DNA of 41,153 nucleotides, from the NCBI GenBank assembly GCA_013154085.1, contig JAADDE010000024.1, positions 1 to 41,153 on the forward strand, written 5' to 3'. Made by a program: the position numbers and the translations under genes. This document shows positions 23,924-31,124 of this stretch, in pieces. This stretch comes from Thermoproteota archaeon. Lineage in GTDB: Archaea; Thermoproteota; Thermoprotei_A; Sulfolobales; Ignicoccaceae. Position 1 is the stretch's first letter. Each line of letters begins with the position of its first letter. The notes below the pieces were generated by a model, which worked only from the letters and a program-made list of their open reading frames with translations, searched no databases and was not told the DNA's origin.

Positions 23924-24283
23924 TTACGTGCCAGCCTTGACTGCCTCCTCTATCTTGGGCCACTGCCTCTTCTTGTAGCTGTTCACGCACCTCGAAAACG
24001 TCGCCTTAGCAGTCTTCACGCCCGTTTGCTCCTTACCCAAGTACTTCTTGACCTCCTCTACGGTTTTCCTTATCTGCTCGTCTATTTTTTCCAGAATGCC
24101 GTCCCCTTCCTCCAAGAGCTTTATGACCTCTTCCCTCCCCTTCTTCACCTCTTCAAGGGCCTTGGCTATTGCACTCTTCAGCTTCTCCGGGTCATCTACC
24201 TTCTCCAAGTTCTTCTTTTCGATATCCTTCAGCTTGCTCTCCATACGGTCATATATAGAGAGCACGAGCTCCTTCAGAGCCAC
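23924..24283 (-). CDS. Unrecognised coiled-coil protein
   Basis: 119 residues, very rich in Lys and Glu. Nearly continuous helix (about 5-85) with heptad-like spacing points to coiled coil; a short basic end has one cysteine. GTG start with GGGGGAG just before it. No membrane segment. Monocistronic by spacing. Family not recognised. Confidence 0.5.
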   Translation of the reverse strand: MALKELVLSIYDRMESKLKDIEKKNLEKVDDPEKLKSAIAKALEEVKKGREEVIKLLEEGDGILEKIDEQIRKTVEEVKKYLGKEQTGVKTAKATFSRCVNSYKKRQWPKIEEAVKAGT

Positions 24284-24465
24284 GCGGCTCCCCCGCTAGA
24301 GACACTCGCTCCCTTCGGCGGGTTATGAAGCGGTTGAATCGGGCGCCGCGCCCGCGGACCTTCCTTCGCTTCTCCGGCCAGACCTTCTCCCCCGCTCAGG
24401 GGGATCATCTCCGAACGGGGTTAGGGGAGGTAGCGCTTAGCCGGGGTGGGGCCGGTGAGACCGGG
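24284..24465. other. Intergenic stretch with no gene seen
   Basis: About 180 bp, GC-rich, between vapC and the coiled-coil gene. It has a small hairpin CCCCC-gctca-GGGGG at 24389-24403 and several G runs. No tRNA, box C/D or coding pattern could be supported. Confidence 0.3.
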
Positions 24466-24840
24466 CTAGTACGAATGGAATGCTTTCAGCAGCTCCTCGT
24501 CGTAGCTCAACAGCCTCGCGCCGAGCCCCTTAGCCAAGACAACCGTGGTTGCGTCGGTAAAGCTCAGCCTCGGGAAGAACTTCTTAAACACCTCTTTGGC
24601 CAGGCGAAAGGTCTCGATTCCGACCGGCACAGCCAAGAATAATCCGACGAGCTTTTCAAACTTGTCCAGCTTTTCCGGGATGTTGTAAGCCACGTAGGTG
24701 TAGCACTCGTCCAATATATAGTCGCTTGTCATCGGAATCTCGTTAGGGTTCTCAAATATCATAATTAAATCTTTCTTTGCCTTTCTGTGGTTTCTGTCTC
24801 TCTTGTTGATGGCCGCCAGCAACACACTACTGTCAACCAG
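24466..24840 (-). CDS. vapC: PIN-domain toxin VapC, probable CTG start
   Basis: PIN ribonuclease of a type II toxin-antitoxin pair. From a CTG at 24840 the protein begins MVDSSVLLAAIN, which includes the first catalytic Asp of the PIN fold; later acidic residues are in DECYTYV, SFTDATTV and YDEELL. The first ATG/GTG/TTG in frame is GTG 24825, which would drop that Asp and start mid-helix; an in-frame TGA lies just upstream, so the real start must be between. With CTG the gene overlaps the antitoxin stop by 8 bp, as is usual for VapBC. 124 residues. A frameshift-inactivated start is the alternative. Confidence 0.75.
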   Translation of the reverse strand: MVDSSVLLAAINKRDRNHRKAKKDLIMIFENPNEIPMTSDYILDECYTYVAYNIPEKLDKFEKLVGLFLAVPVGIETFRLAKEVFKKFFPRLSFTDATTVVLAKGLGARLLSYDEELLKAFHSY

Positions 24841-25105
24841 AACCGCCGTAAAGGCTCTTCACCATATGTGCTTTGGTATCTTCAACCCCCAAGTCGGTCT
24901 CGAGCTCGTCTAGCAACTTCCTCACCTCTTCTCCGGAGACGGGCCTCCGAAGGGCCCGCTCCAGGAACTCCCTCTCGTTTACTGCAAGAAGTATGAGCCT
25001 CTCTACGAGCTCCTTTTGCGACAGCTTAACCCCCCGTCTAGCCAAGTCCTCCAAGACCCGCTCCAGAGCCTCCTTGTAGGGCCTCCCTATCTTGACTGCG
25101 CTCAA
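24833..25105 (-). CDS. vapB: VapB-type antitoxin
   Basis: 90 residues, upstream of and overlapping vapC. It is helical and charged, with the VKLSQKELVERLILLAVNEREFLERAL segment as likely DNA-binding/dimer part and a C-terminal tail (DLGVEDTKAHMVKSLYG) of the sort that plugs a PIN active site. TTG start at 25105, right after the palindrome at 25109-25125. Such antitoxins repress their own operon. Subfamily (AbrB, RHH or other) is not certain. Confidence 0.65.
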   Translation of the reverse strand: MSAVKIGRPYKEALERVLEDLARRGVKLSQKELVERLILLAVNEREFLERALRRPVSGEEVRKLLDELETDLGVEDTKAHMVKSLYGGSG

Positions 25106-25108
25106 AGC

Positions 25109-25125
25109 CGGTAACCCGGTTACCG
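25109..25125. promoter_or_regulatory. Palindromic candidate operator of vapBC
   Basis: CGGTAACC-C-GGTTACCG, perfect 8-base arms around one base, ends 4 bp before the vapB start. A minus-strand TATA-like CTTATTT (about 25142-25149) puts the transcript start near the centre of the palindrome, where antitoxin binding would block transcription. Confidence 0.5.
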
Positions 25126-25222
25126 TAGCCGGGAAGGGAGAAATAAGCGCTGAGACCAGGGGCTCCGGATCTCCGTCGCGACGCTCTCGCGCCGGTGTTA
25201 CACGCCGCGCCCCATCGATCGG

Positions 25223-25266
25223 GTTAACTCCACCGCCGGTCGAGTTAACTGGGCGTTAACTCCACC
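25223..25266. repeat. Direct repeat GTTAACTCCACC
   Basis: Identical 12-mers at 25223-25234 and 25255-25266, start to start 32 bp, with a third partial copy GTTAACT at 25244-25250 between them. Confidence 0.6.
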
Positions 25267-25578
25267 ATCGCCCGTGCTATCCGGGTAAACCATCGCATTG
25301 AGTCCCAAGGCCCCATTCGGTATAGCCTGCCCCGCCTCCAATAAGCCGGCCGGGCCCCAAGGAGGGAGCGCCCTTCCCGAACCAACGCCAAGGTTTTGCG
25401 GATGAATAGCACGCAGTTCAGCCACCACGGCATCTGGACCGAGCTTCGGCTAGCCCCGGCGGCCTCCGGCGCGGGCCGAAATTAAAGTTCGGATTACTAC
25501 CTTTGTCTCTGGCCAGCCCGAAAGCGCGTTTAGCCTAGCCGGAACGGCTTGTCTCCCGCAGTATGGCGGACTTCGGTG

Positions 25579-25629
25579 TCACCGCGCCCTATGGTGATAT
25601 CCGAGTTCGATCGCCGTTTCACCGCGCCC
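25579..25629. repeat. Direct repeat TCACCGCGCCC
   Basis: Identical 11-mers at 25579-25589 and 25619-25629, exactly 40 bp apart, with a complementary GGTGA at about 25593-25597 that could pair with either copy. Confidence 0.5.
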
Positions 25630-25752
25630 CTCGGCACTTCCTCCCGTGCAAGCTACCGGCGTACGGGTGAGCGACCACGAAGCTCCGGGGGCCCGTGTAG
25701 TGCGGAGCAGCTGAGGAGAACTTCTGGATGATCCCGCCGCAGGGCGGGTGAC

Positions 25753-26136
25753 TCACCTGCCGAGCTTCAGCAGTATGCTGACTATCCCCACGAGTATCGG
25801 AACGTTAAATGCGACAAAGAGCTTGACGAAGAGGTTCAGCGTGCCCTCCACCTTTGCCGTCCTCTCCTTGAGGTCAACAACCTCGCGCTCGAGCCTCTTC
25901 ATATCTTCGCCGAGCCTCTTCAAGTCTTCTTTGATTCCCTTTATGTCATCTTTTGTAGCTACGTCCTTTAGCAACGCGTTTATCAACAAAAGGCGGAGCT
26001 GGCTGTTATTCAACAAATCCTCTAAGATCGCTGGAGAAAGGATGCGCGCCACGGAATCCCTCGCCTCCTTGTCCTCGCTGAGCTCGTTAAGCAACTGTTC
26101 CGATAGCCTCACTTGCAACGACCGTTTCCTACACAC
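25753..26136 (-). CDS. Coiled-coil protein with C-terminal membrane anchor
   Basis: 127 residues. The N-terminal helical part (1-55) is followed by a strong coiled coil (about 58-98, KDDIKGIKEDLKRLGEDMKR) and one hydrophobic C-terminal helix (about 101-124), i.e. a tail-anchored layout. Similar coiled-coil/TM proteins are frequent and uncharacterised in crenarchaea. GTG 26136 is given, but a minus-strand TATA-like box at about 26146-26153 would start transcription inside the frame, making GTG 26112 a real alternative. Function unknown. Confidence 0.6.
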   Translation of the reverse strand: MCRKRSLQVRLSEQLLNELSEDKEARDSVARILSPAILEDLLNNSQLRLLLINALLKDVATKDDIKGIKEDLKRLGEDMKRLEREVVDLKERTAKVEGTLNLFVKLFVAFNVPILVGIVSILLKLGR

Positions 26137-26214
26137 CTCAAAGCGTTATTATAGTGCTAAGGTGCGCGTGGGCAACCTAAAGGCGCCCTCGCGCACCGCT
26201 GAGCGGGCGGCGAC

Positions 26215-26658
26215 GTGGAGAAGTGGGCTCCGGCTCTGCTCCTTCTGGCCACCCTGGCGCTGAGCATAGCATTCTCGCCGTGGTGGAACCCTTGGGAGTA
26301 CTCGCTGAGCGCCTTGGGCAGCGCCAGCAACGGCGTGGGAGGGGCCCTCTTCAACGGCGGCTTAGCGCTGACCGGAATCTCGCTAACAAAAATTGATAGT
26401 GAGCTGATCAAGACAGTTGGCGTGCTGACCGTCCTGGTGGCCGCAATCAACATAGACTTCGGGCTGGCGCACTTTGCAGTAGCGGCCTTGCTGTTCGTGC
26501 TCCTCTTCACTTACATCCTTCTGCACGGAGATCTGTTAGGGGCTTCGGTGAGCGCCGCGCTCTGGGCCTCCCACTGGCTTTTGGGCGTGCCGCCGGGAAT
26601 CGCCATACCGGAGCTGGCAACGATAGCCTTCGCCGCTTATCACCTCCTCCTAAAGTAG
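26215..26658 (+). CDS. DUF998-like membrane protein
   Basis: 147 residues with about five hydrophobic helices. The segment FSPWWNPWEYSLSALGSASNGVGGALFNGGL follows the DUF998 pattern (a Ser-Leu-Gly turn before an FN-G helix), though shown here from memory of the family. No catalytic residues are evident. GTG start. The 3' end overlaps the convergent large membrane-protein gene by 19 bp. Confidence 0.6.
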   Translation: MEKWAPALLLLATLALSIAFSPWWNPWEYSLSALGSASNGVGGALFNGGLALTGISLTKIDSELIKTVGVLTVLVAAINIDFGLAHFAVAALLFVLLFTYILLHGDLLGASVSAALWASHWLLGVPPGIAIPELATIAFAAYHLLLK

Positions 26659-28208
26659 GCTATGGCTACCACAGCCGCGCCCAAGAGGGGGCCCAAGAAG
26701 GTGAAGGCGCCCAGGGGGGTGCACCAGACCTCCCTCTGGACCAGCAGAGGCCTCAAGCCTAGGGCGCAAGTTCCGAGCCCCGTCCAAGCGGGCTCCGACC
26801 AAGCGAAGTACGAGGGGTTGTTGGGAGGCAGATACTTGCCCATGAATATATTTACGTAGTGGTAGCTCCTAAGCAGCGTGGTGTTGCTTCCGGAGATCGT
26901 CACGTTGTACAGCCCTACTCGCTTCACGGCGGTGAGGTTGCCTTGGTAGTACCTAGATTCCGCTTCCACTTTGGAGACGCCGAGCACCTTTCCCGAAGGC
27001 GTTAGAGGGTGATACGAGGAGAGCCACGAGCCGTAGATGAGCGCGAAGCCTAATACGAGCGAAGCCAAGACCATTAACGCGTCGAAGGCCTTCCTGCCTT
27101 TGAAGAGCTCGTAGACGCTGAGCCCGACTGCCGCGATGACCGAGGTCCAAGGGGTCAGCGCAGAGGGCAGGGACAGCAGGCCTATCTTGGAGCGTTCCTT
27201 TAGGAACAACACTAACAGCAAGTTTGCAGAGGTTATAATTAGCGAAGCGGCCAAGAAGGGCAAGATTGCCGGCCCAAAGAAACTCCCGCCCGCGGATAGC
27301 GCGAAGTCTGTCAAGCTCGCTGCGAACAACATCAAGGATGCCGCGTGTACCCCTAAGAACCTCCCGTCGTAGAGCGCTCCGGCGCGCCTGAGCGCCGATG
27401 ATGCAGAGTAGACATACGTTATCAGCAAAGCCAGTGCCATCGATGTTTGAAGGGAGAAGAAGGGCGAGGGCATTCCTCCGAAGCCCAGAGGGAGCAGCCT
27501 AGGCACCGCGCTGGCGAGGGCTAGGGCCGAGAGCGCCGCGATCAAGCCCAGCTTGCTCTCCGCGTGAATCAGCGAGACTAAGGTGAGGGGGTATAGATAG
27601 AGGGCAGTGCTGTACGCGGTGGGCGGCAGCGGGAGGCCGTAGGCCCAGAGGGCCCAGCTGGCCGAGGCGGGCGCCGAGAGGAAGGCTAGGAGAGAAGCGC
27701 CGTAGAGGTAGGCCCTTCTACCGGCCACTGCGTAACCTACGAAGAGCGCCGCCGAAGCCATAAGCAACGGAAGATAAATCATGAACCACTGCGACCTGAC
27801 GACAGAATAGCCTAGAGGGGGCAAGTTTACTGGCGGTGAGATCATCGGATAGTTTAGCTCTAGGTAGATAGACCAATAGAACAGCACAGAGGCCGAGAGC
27901 AAGGTAGCGAGCACGTAGAGTGAGTCCTTGTTCTCCCTCAACGCAATTGCCACAAGAATACCAGCCATCAAGGGGAACAAAAATGTAGGCATTGTGATTG
28001 CCGTGAAAAGCCTCTCCGGTAAGGGCAAGCCGCAGTTCAGCCAGTACCACTCTTGAAGAGTGGTTATGCTGCAAGTCGAGAAATCGTAGAGCGTTAGTGC
28101 GAAGGGCGCGAGAACGAGGAGGGCTAGGTACTTGCCCCTCCCCGCAAGCCTCCTCAGGGCTAAAGCTATCAGCGGTGCGATGGAAGATAACACATATACA
28201 AGGAGCAT
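26640..28208 (-). CDS. Large polytopic membrane protein with C-terminal outer domain
   Basis: 522 residues. About twelve hydrophobic helices fill residues 1-400; a polar domain of about 95 residues with N-X-T/S sites (LTAVKRVGLYNVTISGSNT region) follows, then a last helix and FRRR end. So the polar domain is outside the cytoplasmic membrane. No transporter or enzyme motif is recognised. ATG start. It lies 73 bp downstream of the pilin gene on the same strand, but a T-run between them suggests mostly separate transcription. A link with fibre assembly or anchoring is conceivable only by position. Confidence 0.6.
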   Translation of the reverse strand: MLLVYVLSSIAPLIALALRRLAGRGKYLALLVLAPFALTLYDFSTCSITTLQEWYWLNCGLPLPERLFTAITMPTFLFPLMAGILVAIALRENKDSLYVLATLLSASVLFYWSIYLELNYPMISPPVNLPPLGYSVVRSQWFMIYLPLLMASAALFVGYAVAGRRAYLYGASLLAFLSAPASASWALWAYGLPLPPTAYSTALYLYPLTLVSLIHAESKLGLIAALSALALASAVPRLLPLGFGGMPSPFFSLQTSMALALLITYVYSASSALRRAGALYDGRFLGVHAASLMLFAASLTDFALSAGGSFFGPAILPFLAASLIITSANLLLVLFLKERSKIGLLSLPSALTPWTSVIAAVGLSVYELFKGRKAFDALMVLASLVLGFALIYGSWLSSYHPLTPSGKVLGVSKVEAESRYYQGNLTAVKRVGLYNVTISGSNTTLLRSYHYVNIFMGKYLPPNNPSYFAWSEPAWTGLGTCALGLRPLLVQREVWCTPLGAFTFLGPLLGAAVVAIAYFRRR

Positions 28209-28240
28209 TTACGTCCCGCAAAGGGATGTGCAAAGGAGGT

Positions 28241-28247
28241 AAAAAAA
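28241..28247 (-). terminator. Oligo-T terminator after pilin gene
   Basis: Seven T in the RNA-like strand (A at 28241-28247 on plus), about 35 bp after the pilin stop. Archaeal RNA polymerase stops at such T runs; it would end most pilin transcripts before the membrane-protein gene. Confidence 0.5.
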
Positions 28248-28281
28248 GGCTGGGGTTGCCCTTTCAAGCCGCTTGGGCGGG

Positions 28282-29163
28282 TTACTGGACGGTCAGCGGC
28301 ACGGTGGTGCTCCAAGTGCTACCGTCCTGGAACTGTATCCTCACGTCGACAGCATTCATCACGTTGGGGTTAACCTTGTCACACCACACTACCAAGCTCC
28401 AGTCGTCCTGGCCGACCTTGGCGAGGTCGAAGAGGTCCACGTTGTTGCCGCTGTTGTCGGCGTTGACGGCCTCACCGGTCCAGCGGTCGAACCTTATGTT
28501 GGCGTTGGTGGCCCTGAAGTTGGTCTCGACCTTCTGGGTGGTGACGTACTGCACCTCCCAGACGCCGGCGACTACGGTGACGAATGGGTCGGTGAACACG
28601 CCTATGGTCTCACCGCTGGCAACTGCGCCGGCCGCGGCGTTGGTCGGGGTGTTGTTAGTAGACACGGCTATTCCGCCCGGCGAGTAGAGGTCTTCGTCGT
28701 CAACAGCGCCCTGGGTGGTGCCGTAGTAGCCGTAGAAGAGCACGCCGTAGCCGGTGGCGCCGCCGGCCGGGGTGGTAGTGGTGTGCTGGGCGTCGTCAGT
28801 GCTGAGGGCAAAGGCGTTGTAGTGGCATATCACCCTTCCGCTGTAGATCACGTCGACGTTGTCGAGGGTGATCAGGCTGGCGCCGGCTCCGCCGCCTCCG
28901 ACGACTGCGGGAGGAGCCTTGAAGCTGACTATCAGTACGGGCTTCTGGGGGGAGAAGGCAGTAGCGGCGGCGGCAGTGTCAGCGGAACCGAGCGCCCAGG
29001 TCGCTTGGATCAGGGTCAAAGTCTTGCCGCTCACTTGGCTGCCGGCGACGTTGGCGCTGAGTCCGCTGACCCAAGTGTAGAGGAGGACGGCAGCGGCGAC
29101 GGCGATGAGTATCAGCAGTAGGGTCGCGATTACGGGCGACACACCCTTCCTAGCGATCCTCAT
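28282..29163 (-). CDS. Type IV pilin-like fibre protein (Iho670-type)
   Basis: 293 residues. A class III signal peptide MRIARKG is followed by VSPVIATLLLILIAVAAAVLLYTWVSGL, a hydrophobic helix for filament core packing; cleavage after Gly7 is expected. The rest is a Thr/Ala/Gly/Asn-rich beta domain (about 45-293) with two cysteines, for the filament surface. The N-terminus and overall plan strongly resemble Iho670, the major adhesion fibre protein of Ignicoccus hospitalis. ATG 29163 is preferred over the longer frame since it sits directly before the basic signal and after GAGAGTGAG. A strong TATA (minus-strand GGGATATATAAG) and a terminator suggest high, single-gene expression. No prepilin peptidase or assembly ATPase is near. 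Confidence 0.87.
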   Translation of the reverse strand: MRIARKGVSPVIATLLLILIAVAAAVLLYTWVSGLSANVAGSQVSGKTLTLIQATWALGSADTAAAATAFSPQKPVLIVSFKAPPAVVGGGGAGASLITLDNVDVIYSGRVICHYNAFALSTDDAQHTTTTPAGGATGYGVLFYGYYGTTQGAVDDEDLYSPGGIAVSTNNTPTNAAAGAVASGETIGVFTDPFVTVVAGVWEVQYVTTQKVETNFRATNANIRFDRWTGEAVNADNSGNNVDLFDLAKVGQDDWSLVVWCDKVNPNVMNAVDVRIQFQDGSTWSTTVPLTVQ

Positions 29164-29243
29164 GCTCTCACTCTCGTGACGTTCTGCGCGGGCGGGCTTT
29201 AAGAGGGGGTCAGAAGTTCTGAGCAACAAAAAGCCCCCGCAAG

Positions 29244-29255
29244 CTTATATATCCC
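29244..29255 (-). promoter_or_regulatory. Strong TATA box of pilin gene
   Basis: Minus-strand GGGATATATAAG is the best TATA box in the window; it predicts a start near 29223 and a leader of about 60 bases. A second weaker box (TCTTAAAG, about 29198-29205) could give a shorter leader. Confidence 0.55.
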
Positions 29256-29273
29256 TAACGACGGGCTAGCCGG

Positions 29274-30617
29274 TCAGCGCAGCTCCGGATATAGCAGTCT
29301 AGCAGCCGTCACTAGAGGATCCCAGACCGGCGCCAGAGGCGGCACGTAGCTTATGTCCGCAAAGAACAGGTCCCTAACCGTGCCTCTGCGCGCCAAGAGC
29401 GTGGCCACTGCGTCGACCCTTCCCTTCACTCCCTCCGGGCCGACCACCTGCGCCCCCAGAACCGTGCCGTCCTCCGAGGCGACGAGCTTCACGTGGGTGA
29501 ACTGGGAGCCGGGGTAGTAGTGCGCCCGGGTCCTTGCCTTAACGAATGAAGCCTTAACCTTGAACCCCAGCTCCTTTGCCTCCTCTTCGGTCAGCCCGGT
29601 CCTCCCTATTTGGAGGCCGGAAGCTACCGTTATCCCGGTGCACGAAACGCCCGGGAAGGGGACCCTCCTCCCGGAGGCGCTCAGCCCGGCGACCAAGCCC
29701 ATCTTGTTTGCCGGGGGGGCGAAGGGGCACCAAGCCTCCGTTCCGGTATGAATCATCCAGCTCTCCGCCACGTCGCCGGCGGCGTAGACGTCGGGGAGGC
29801 CGGTCTCCATATACTCGTTTACCTTTATTCCTCCAAACCTCCCGAGCTTTAAGCCGAGCTTTTCGGCCAGCTCCACGTTGGGCTCCACCCCGACCGCGAC
29901 CACCACTGCTTGGGCCTCTACCTTGTTCCCGTCGCTGAGCTCAACGGCCTCAACCCTTTCCTTTCCTATTATTCTGCTCACCGTCACGCCTTTGTGAAGC
30001 TTTACCCCCACGTTCTTCAAGTGCTCCTCGACGAGCTCGCTCATCTCCGGGTCGAAGCTCCTCCTGAGCACTCTGGACCTCACGACCAAGTGAACCTCCT
30101 TGCCGGCGTCCCTTAGCTCAGCCGCCACCTCAACCCCTGTGAAGCCGGCGCCGACGACCACCACACTTTTGGCCCTTTCGAGCTCCTTCCTAGCCTCTAT
30201 TCCGCTCTCCACGGTGTGGAGCTTCACCACGCCTTCCAGCTCCTCGCCCTCCACGCCTAAGCTCTTCGGCTTCGCGCCGGTGGCGAGTATCAGCTTGTCC
30301 CACTTGTACTCCTTCCTTTCTCCCTTCTCTATTACAGTTACGGTCCTCTTATCGTAGGAAACGTCTACCACTCTGGCGTGTACGTGAACATCTATGCCCC
30401 TCTTCTCCCGAAACACCTCTATCGGATAGTACACGAGCTCGTCGGGCTCCTTCACCTTGCCCACGATGAAGTACGGAAGTCCGCACGGGGCGTAGGAGAC
30501 GTAGCCGGATGCTTCAAACACTCTAACCGTCCAGTCCTTGTGTATCCTCTTCACTCTGGAGGCCGCGGCCATGCCCGCGGCCCCGCCGCCCACCACGACT
30601 ACCTCCACGAGGAGCAC
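29274..30617 (-). CDS. CoA-disulfide reductase / NAD(P)H oxidoreductase-like flavoprotein
   Basis: 447 residues. FAD-binding VVVVGGGAAGMAAA at the N-terminus, the single redox cysteine C45 in SYAPCGLPYF, a second Rossmann VVVVGAGFTGVEVA for NAD(P)H (about 150-165), the FAD segment VYAAGDVAES, and the C-terminal dimer domain ending YVPPLAPVWDPLVTAARL, all as in the CoADR/NADH oxidase group. Archaeal members reduce CoA disulfide, polysulfide or oxygen. Nearby sulfide:quinone-reductase-like and DUF1641 genes favour a sulfur/thiol role. GTG start; GTGs at residues 4 and 8 are alternatives. 43 bp after the DUF1641 gene, so probably the same transcript. Confidence 0.85.
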   Translation of the reverse strand: MLLVEVVVVGGGAAGMAAASRVKRIHKDWTVRVFEASGYVSYAPCGLPYFIVGKVKEPDELVYYPIEVFREKRGIDVHVHARVVDVSYDKRTVTVIEKGERKEYKWDKLILATGAKPKSLGVEGEELEGVVKLHTVESGIEARKELERAKSVVVVGAGFTGVEVAAELRDAGKEVHLVVRSRVLRRSFDPEMSELVEEHLKNVGVKLHKGVTVSRIIGKERVEAVELSDGNKVEAQAVVVAVGVEPNVELAEKLGLKLGRFGGIKVNEYMETGLPDVYAAGDVAESWMIHTGTEAWCPFAPPANKMGLVAGLSASGRRVPFPGVSCTGITVASGLQIGRTGLTEEEAKELGFKVKASFVKARTRAHYYPGSQFTHVKLVASEDGTVLGAQVVGPEGVKGRVDAVATLLARRGTVRDLFFADISYVPPLAPVWDPLVTAARLLYPELR

Positions 30618-30660
30618 CGAGGAGGAGGGGGTGGATGTAATAAAATCCTTGTCTAGGGAC

Positions 30661-31113
30661 TCACTCGCTGGCCTTCTTGCGCAGGCACGAGCCCATTACC
30701 TTAGCCATGTAGAGCATGAGGCCGAGGCCGGCGCCTATGTCGGGGTCCCTCAGAACCTTCAGCAAGCCGCCTATGCCGGCAGGCTTCGCTTGCTTGATGA
30801 ACTCCTCGCTGTTCAGTGCCTTGAGCGCACACTCAGTCAAGTTCTCTATGTTCTCCTTGAATACTATTGGGTCCACGTCCTCGAGCGGGTTGAGCGCCGC
30901 GTCGGCTGCGGCCATGGCGTGGTGCACGCGGCGGTCGTTGAGCCCAATCTCCAGAATTTCTTCGCTTTTCTCAGCCATGGCGACTAGCATTCCCAATATG
31001 CCGCTCTCTTGGAGCTTTGCCACAGCGTCGGCCAAGCGCTCGATGGCCTTCGCCAGCTCCTCAAGCTTCTGGGCCTCCATCTTTTCCAATACCTTGCTAA
31101 TTTCCTCACTCAT
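30661..31113 (-). CDS. DUF1641 protein
   Basis: 150 residues, helical. The central and C-terminal region with KPAGIGGLLKVLRDPDIGAGLGLMLYMAKVMG is the DUF1641 pattern; a single Cys lies near the end. In Sulfolobales and others DUF1641 genes accompany sulfide:quinone oxidoreductase or formate dehydrogenase genes, and may help membrane attachment or complex formation. Here it lies 11 bp after the SQR-like gene and before the CoADR-like gene. The glycine-rich amphipathic segment could lie on the membrane surface. Confidence 0.8.
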   Translation of the reverse strand: MSEEISKVLEKMEAQKLEELAKAIERLADAVAKLQESGILGMLVAMAEKSEEILEIGLNDRRVHHAMAAADAALNPLEDVDPIVFKENIENLTECALKALNSEEFIKQAKPAGIGGLLKVLRDPDIGAGLGLMLYMAKVMGSCLRKKASE

Positions 31114-31124
31114 GCTACATCACC

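Larger units (their letters stand above)
25126..25752. other. About 625 bp with no convincing gene; short repeats
   Basis: Frames on both strands are short and lack the codon pattern of neighbouring genes. It contains three GTTAAC sites, two in a 12-base direct repeat, a second direct repeat TCACCGCGCCC, several short inverted repeats, and an A/T-rich promoter-like patch (GAAATTAAAG, about 25478-25488) in otherwise GC-rich DNA, usable in either direction. It could hold an untranslated RNA or be a decayed gene; I could not match it to SRP RNA, RNase P RNA or tRNA. Confidence 0.45.

Noticed and set aside
24303-24465. RNase P or box C/D RNA between vapC and coiled-coil gene
   Set aside because: Only isolated resemblance (GGAAGGTCC, ATGATCC); no ordered set of conserved boxes.
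25590-25630. tRNA-like T-loop (GAGTTCGATC)
   Set aside because: Flanking bases do not form the T stem and no acceptor, D or anticodon arms can be drawn.
25500-25750. SRP RNA or RNase P RNA
   Set aside because: A GCGGAGCAGC stretch recalls SRP helix 8, but the matching GGAA/AGG side and GNAR loop are missing; no RNase P conserved regions.
28273-29121. 282-codon plus-strand frame
   Set aside because: Antisense to the pilin gene; Val/Gly repeats mirror the Thr/Ala-rich pilin codons.
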